NCBI GenBank assembly: GCA_965153355.1
Contig: OZ231126.1
Location: 33,914,001-33,978,000 of the forward strand
Length of the DNA: 64,000 bases
Origin: Flaccisagitta enflata
Lineage: Eukaryota > Chaetognatha > Sagittoidea > Aphragmophora
Direction of reading: 5' to 3'
The notes beneath the pieces are model-generated. The model searched no databases. It was not told where the DNA came from and saw nothing but the letters and a program-made list of their open reading frames with translations. Below are positions 62,056 to 64,000 of the stretch, piece by piece (position 1 is the first letter of the stretch; every line of letters begins with the position of its first letter). Position numbers and translations under genes: made by a program.

Positions 62056-62329
62056 ATCATCACCATCACCACTGTTAGTCTCTGCTCTTTTCTTGTTAGA
62101 CGCGCGAAGACGGCTCAGCACAGTGGTTCCAAAAAATAAAAAGTGCACTAAAATCCTAATTTTCTCCTTAGGACCTATTTCAGACACAGGAAACCCAATG
62201 GTGATGTTGAAATTTTTCTGTCACTTAAGGAAATTGCCTTAAGGGCATCTTGAAAAAAGGTAAAAAAATTTTTTTTGAAAAAAAAATATTTGTTAAGCCT
62301 AACTGTAGCCTAAGGGTTGCAATAAGTGA

Positions 62330-63320
62330 AAGCAGGTGTCATTTTACCTCAGTTGAGGATTTCAAGGACTCAAAGGCGTGTTAAAGCCATTTTTCAGCAG
62401 TTTTTAGGGTCAAATGCCCATATTTTCAACGACAACACCCTATTGTGAGGCCAGAATTGAGTGCATCTATTCAGAATGCACCTTCCTGTAAATTTTCAGA
62501 TTGGCCCTACTCCTTTTCAAGCCTCAATGGTGTTTTAAAGCTATTTTTCAGCAGTTTTTAGGGTCAAATGCCCATTTTTTCAATGGCAACACCCTAGTGT
62601 GAGGCCAGAATCAAGTATATCTATTCAGAATACACCTTCCTGTAAATTTTCAGATTGGCCCTACTCTTTTTCAAGCCTCAATCGTGTTTAAAAGCCGTTT
62701 TAAAGCCATTTGTAAGCAATTTTTAGGGTCAAATGCCCATATTTTCAACGACAACGCCCTATTGTGAGGCCAGAATCAAGTGTATCTATTCAAAATTCAC
62801 CTTCCTGTAAATTTTCAAATTGGCCCTACTCTTTTTCAAGCCTCAATGGTGTTTTAAAGCCATTTTTCAGCAGTTTTTAGGGTCAAATGCTCATATTTTC
62901 AACAACAACGCCCTTTGGTGAGGCCAGAATTGAGTGTATCTGTTCAAATTGCACCTTCCAGTAAATTTTCAGATTGGCCCTACTCTTTTTCAAGCCTCAA
63001 TAGGGTTTTAAGGCCTTTTTGAGCAGTTTTTAGGGTCAAACGCTTGATTTTACAACGATATCATCCTACTGGGTAGCCTGAAATTAGTAAATCAATTGAG
63101 ATGTACCTCCCTGTAAAATTTCTGAATGGCCCTTCTCTTCTTCAAGCCGCATCGGCGCTTAAAAGCCTATTTTTGGCAGTTTTTAGGGACTAATGCAATG
63201 CCCATTTTTACCACGGCAACACCTTTTTATGTGGTCAGAAACTTCAGAAGTGTATCAATTCAAAACGTACCTCCCTGTAAATTTTCAGATCAAACCTCTT
63301 CAATTTCAAGAGTCAATGGT
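62330..63320 (+). repeat. Satellite-like tandem repeat, unit about 155 bp, about six copies
   Basis: A CAGTTTTTAGGGTCAAATGC block recurs at about 62,398, 62,554, 62,721, 62,874, 63,029 and 63,178. Between these are CCTGTAAATTTTCAGATTGG and CCCTACTCTTTTTCAAGCCT. Copies diverge towards the right end. No open frame is maintained. Confidence 0.85.
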
Positions 63321-63358
63321 CACACACACGCACAGACAAGGGCACACTTACACACACT

Positions 63359-63362
63359 CACA

Positions 63363-63428
<66 letters not shown>
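63359..63428 (+). repeat. (CA)n tract
   Basis: About 68 bases. Confidence 0.95.
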
Positions 63429-63429
<1 letters not shown>

Positions 63430-63469
63430 GTAGATATATGCGCGAATGTGTCGATGATTAAGAATATCT

Positions 63470-63665
63470 TTAGTTGCGGACAGGCAACTCTATAAGAGGC
63501 TTTGTCCGTCCATTGGTCCATTGGTCCATTGGTCCATCCAAGGTGATCAAGGCAAAAGTGGAAAAACGAGCATTTTAAATACTTTTTGTGTATGTTTGTG
63601 CTTGGGTGGGTGTTCAGGTGTGGATGGAGGTTGGATGCCCCTGTCCACAAAGATATTGTGACGCC
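63470..63665 (-). mobile_element. ACGG-array element, CACACCCC subtype, minus strand
   Basis: Hairpin AGTTGCGGACAGGCAACT at 63,472-63,489, TCTATAAGAGGCTTTGTCC, (GTCCATTG)n, GAAAAACGAGCATTTT, GGTGTGGATGGAGGTTGG and ATATTGTGACGC. Same plan as 44,350-44,680, inverted. Confidence 0.65.
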
Positions 63666-63755
63666 GCATCACTTCTTCCACTTATGTCAAAAAACATGAA
63701 ACAAAGCGATATAAATACTTATTATCTTTTTTTAACCGAGAGTGTGTCGCTGCTA

Positions 63756-63955
63756 TTTAGTCGCTTGCTTTGCGACTCTACACCCCGCTATGTTGGTCCG
63801 TCGGTTGGTCGGTTGGTCCCCTTTTAACTTTTTCGGCGTTTTTTAGCTTTATGAGCCTACTGCTCCTGCCCATTGCCCAAATGCTCTAGTTACCTTCTCT
63901 AGCACTGCTCCTGCCCACCCGCACGCAACTGGGGTGGTCGTGATACAACGAGAGG
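63756..63955 (-). mobile_element. Hairpin-ended ACGG-array element with TTGC loop
   Basis: Hairpin AGTCGCTTGCTTTGCGACT at 63,759-63,777 followed by TCTACACCCCGC, (GTCGGTTG)n and the GCTCCTGCCCA...GCACGCAACTGGGG end. Confidence 0.65.
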
Positions 63956-64000
63956 ATCTGAAGATTCCAAATGCGCATGAACCGTTTGCGTGCTTCGCAT

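Noticed and set aside
61283-62242. 319-codon hydrophobic frame
   Set aside because: Translation of (CTT)n and (CAT)n tracts.

Overview
This window is nuclear DNA from a eukaryote, most likely a multicellular animal with a repeat-rich genome. The evidence is spliced genes with GT-AG introns, C2H2 zinc fingers, very long microsatellites, interstitial TTAGGG-like DNA and several families of small TA-flanked inverted-repeat transposons. Tetranucleotide (ACGG-type) arrays ending in a hairpin resemble non-autonomous Helitron/Helentron elements described in molluscs and other marine invertebrates. I cannot name the species. There is no bacterial-style operon, CRISPR array or recognisable tRNA/rRNA gene.

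The dominant structure is a giant inverted repeat. The left arm (about 3,580-23,280) reappears reverse-complemented as the right arm (about 23,486-42,021), separated by a 205-base spacer. Near the centre the arms look identical. Further out they differ by substitutions, microsatellite lengths and small indels. One block of the right arm (about 24,540-28,300) and a patch at 33,100-33,360 are strongly degraded. The symmetry axis falls inside a small TA-flanked inverted-repeat element (23,227-23,539), and identity stops exactly at the inner edge of its terminal repeats. This is either a real palindrome seeded at that element or a head-to-head assembly of two haplotypes.

Each arm carries one copy of the same multi-exon gene, and the two copies converge on the centre. 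I could chain 12 phase-compatible coding exons in the left arm (10,526-23,225). They encode about 1,150 residues of a C2H2 zinc-finger protein with Pro/Met/His-Gly, Arg-Gly, Gln-rich and acidic segments. The gene breaks off in the middle of its last zinc finger, at the central element. The left copy has a 23-bp frameshifting duplication in exon 5. The right copy is intact there but has broken exons 3, 8, 9 and 10.

The left flank (1-3,580) and right flank (42,021-64,000) are unrelated to each other. They hold repeats, satellites (a unit of about 155 bp at 62.3-63.3 kb; a 24-bp minisatellite at 51.77-52.6 kb), dispersed repeats, long simple repeats and a few candidate exons (57.6, 59.6 and 60.5 kb), the last possibly encoding a small secreted acidic protein. 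Most long open frames here are translations of simple repeats and are not genes.
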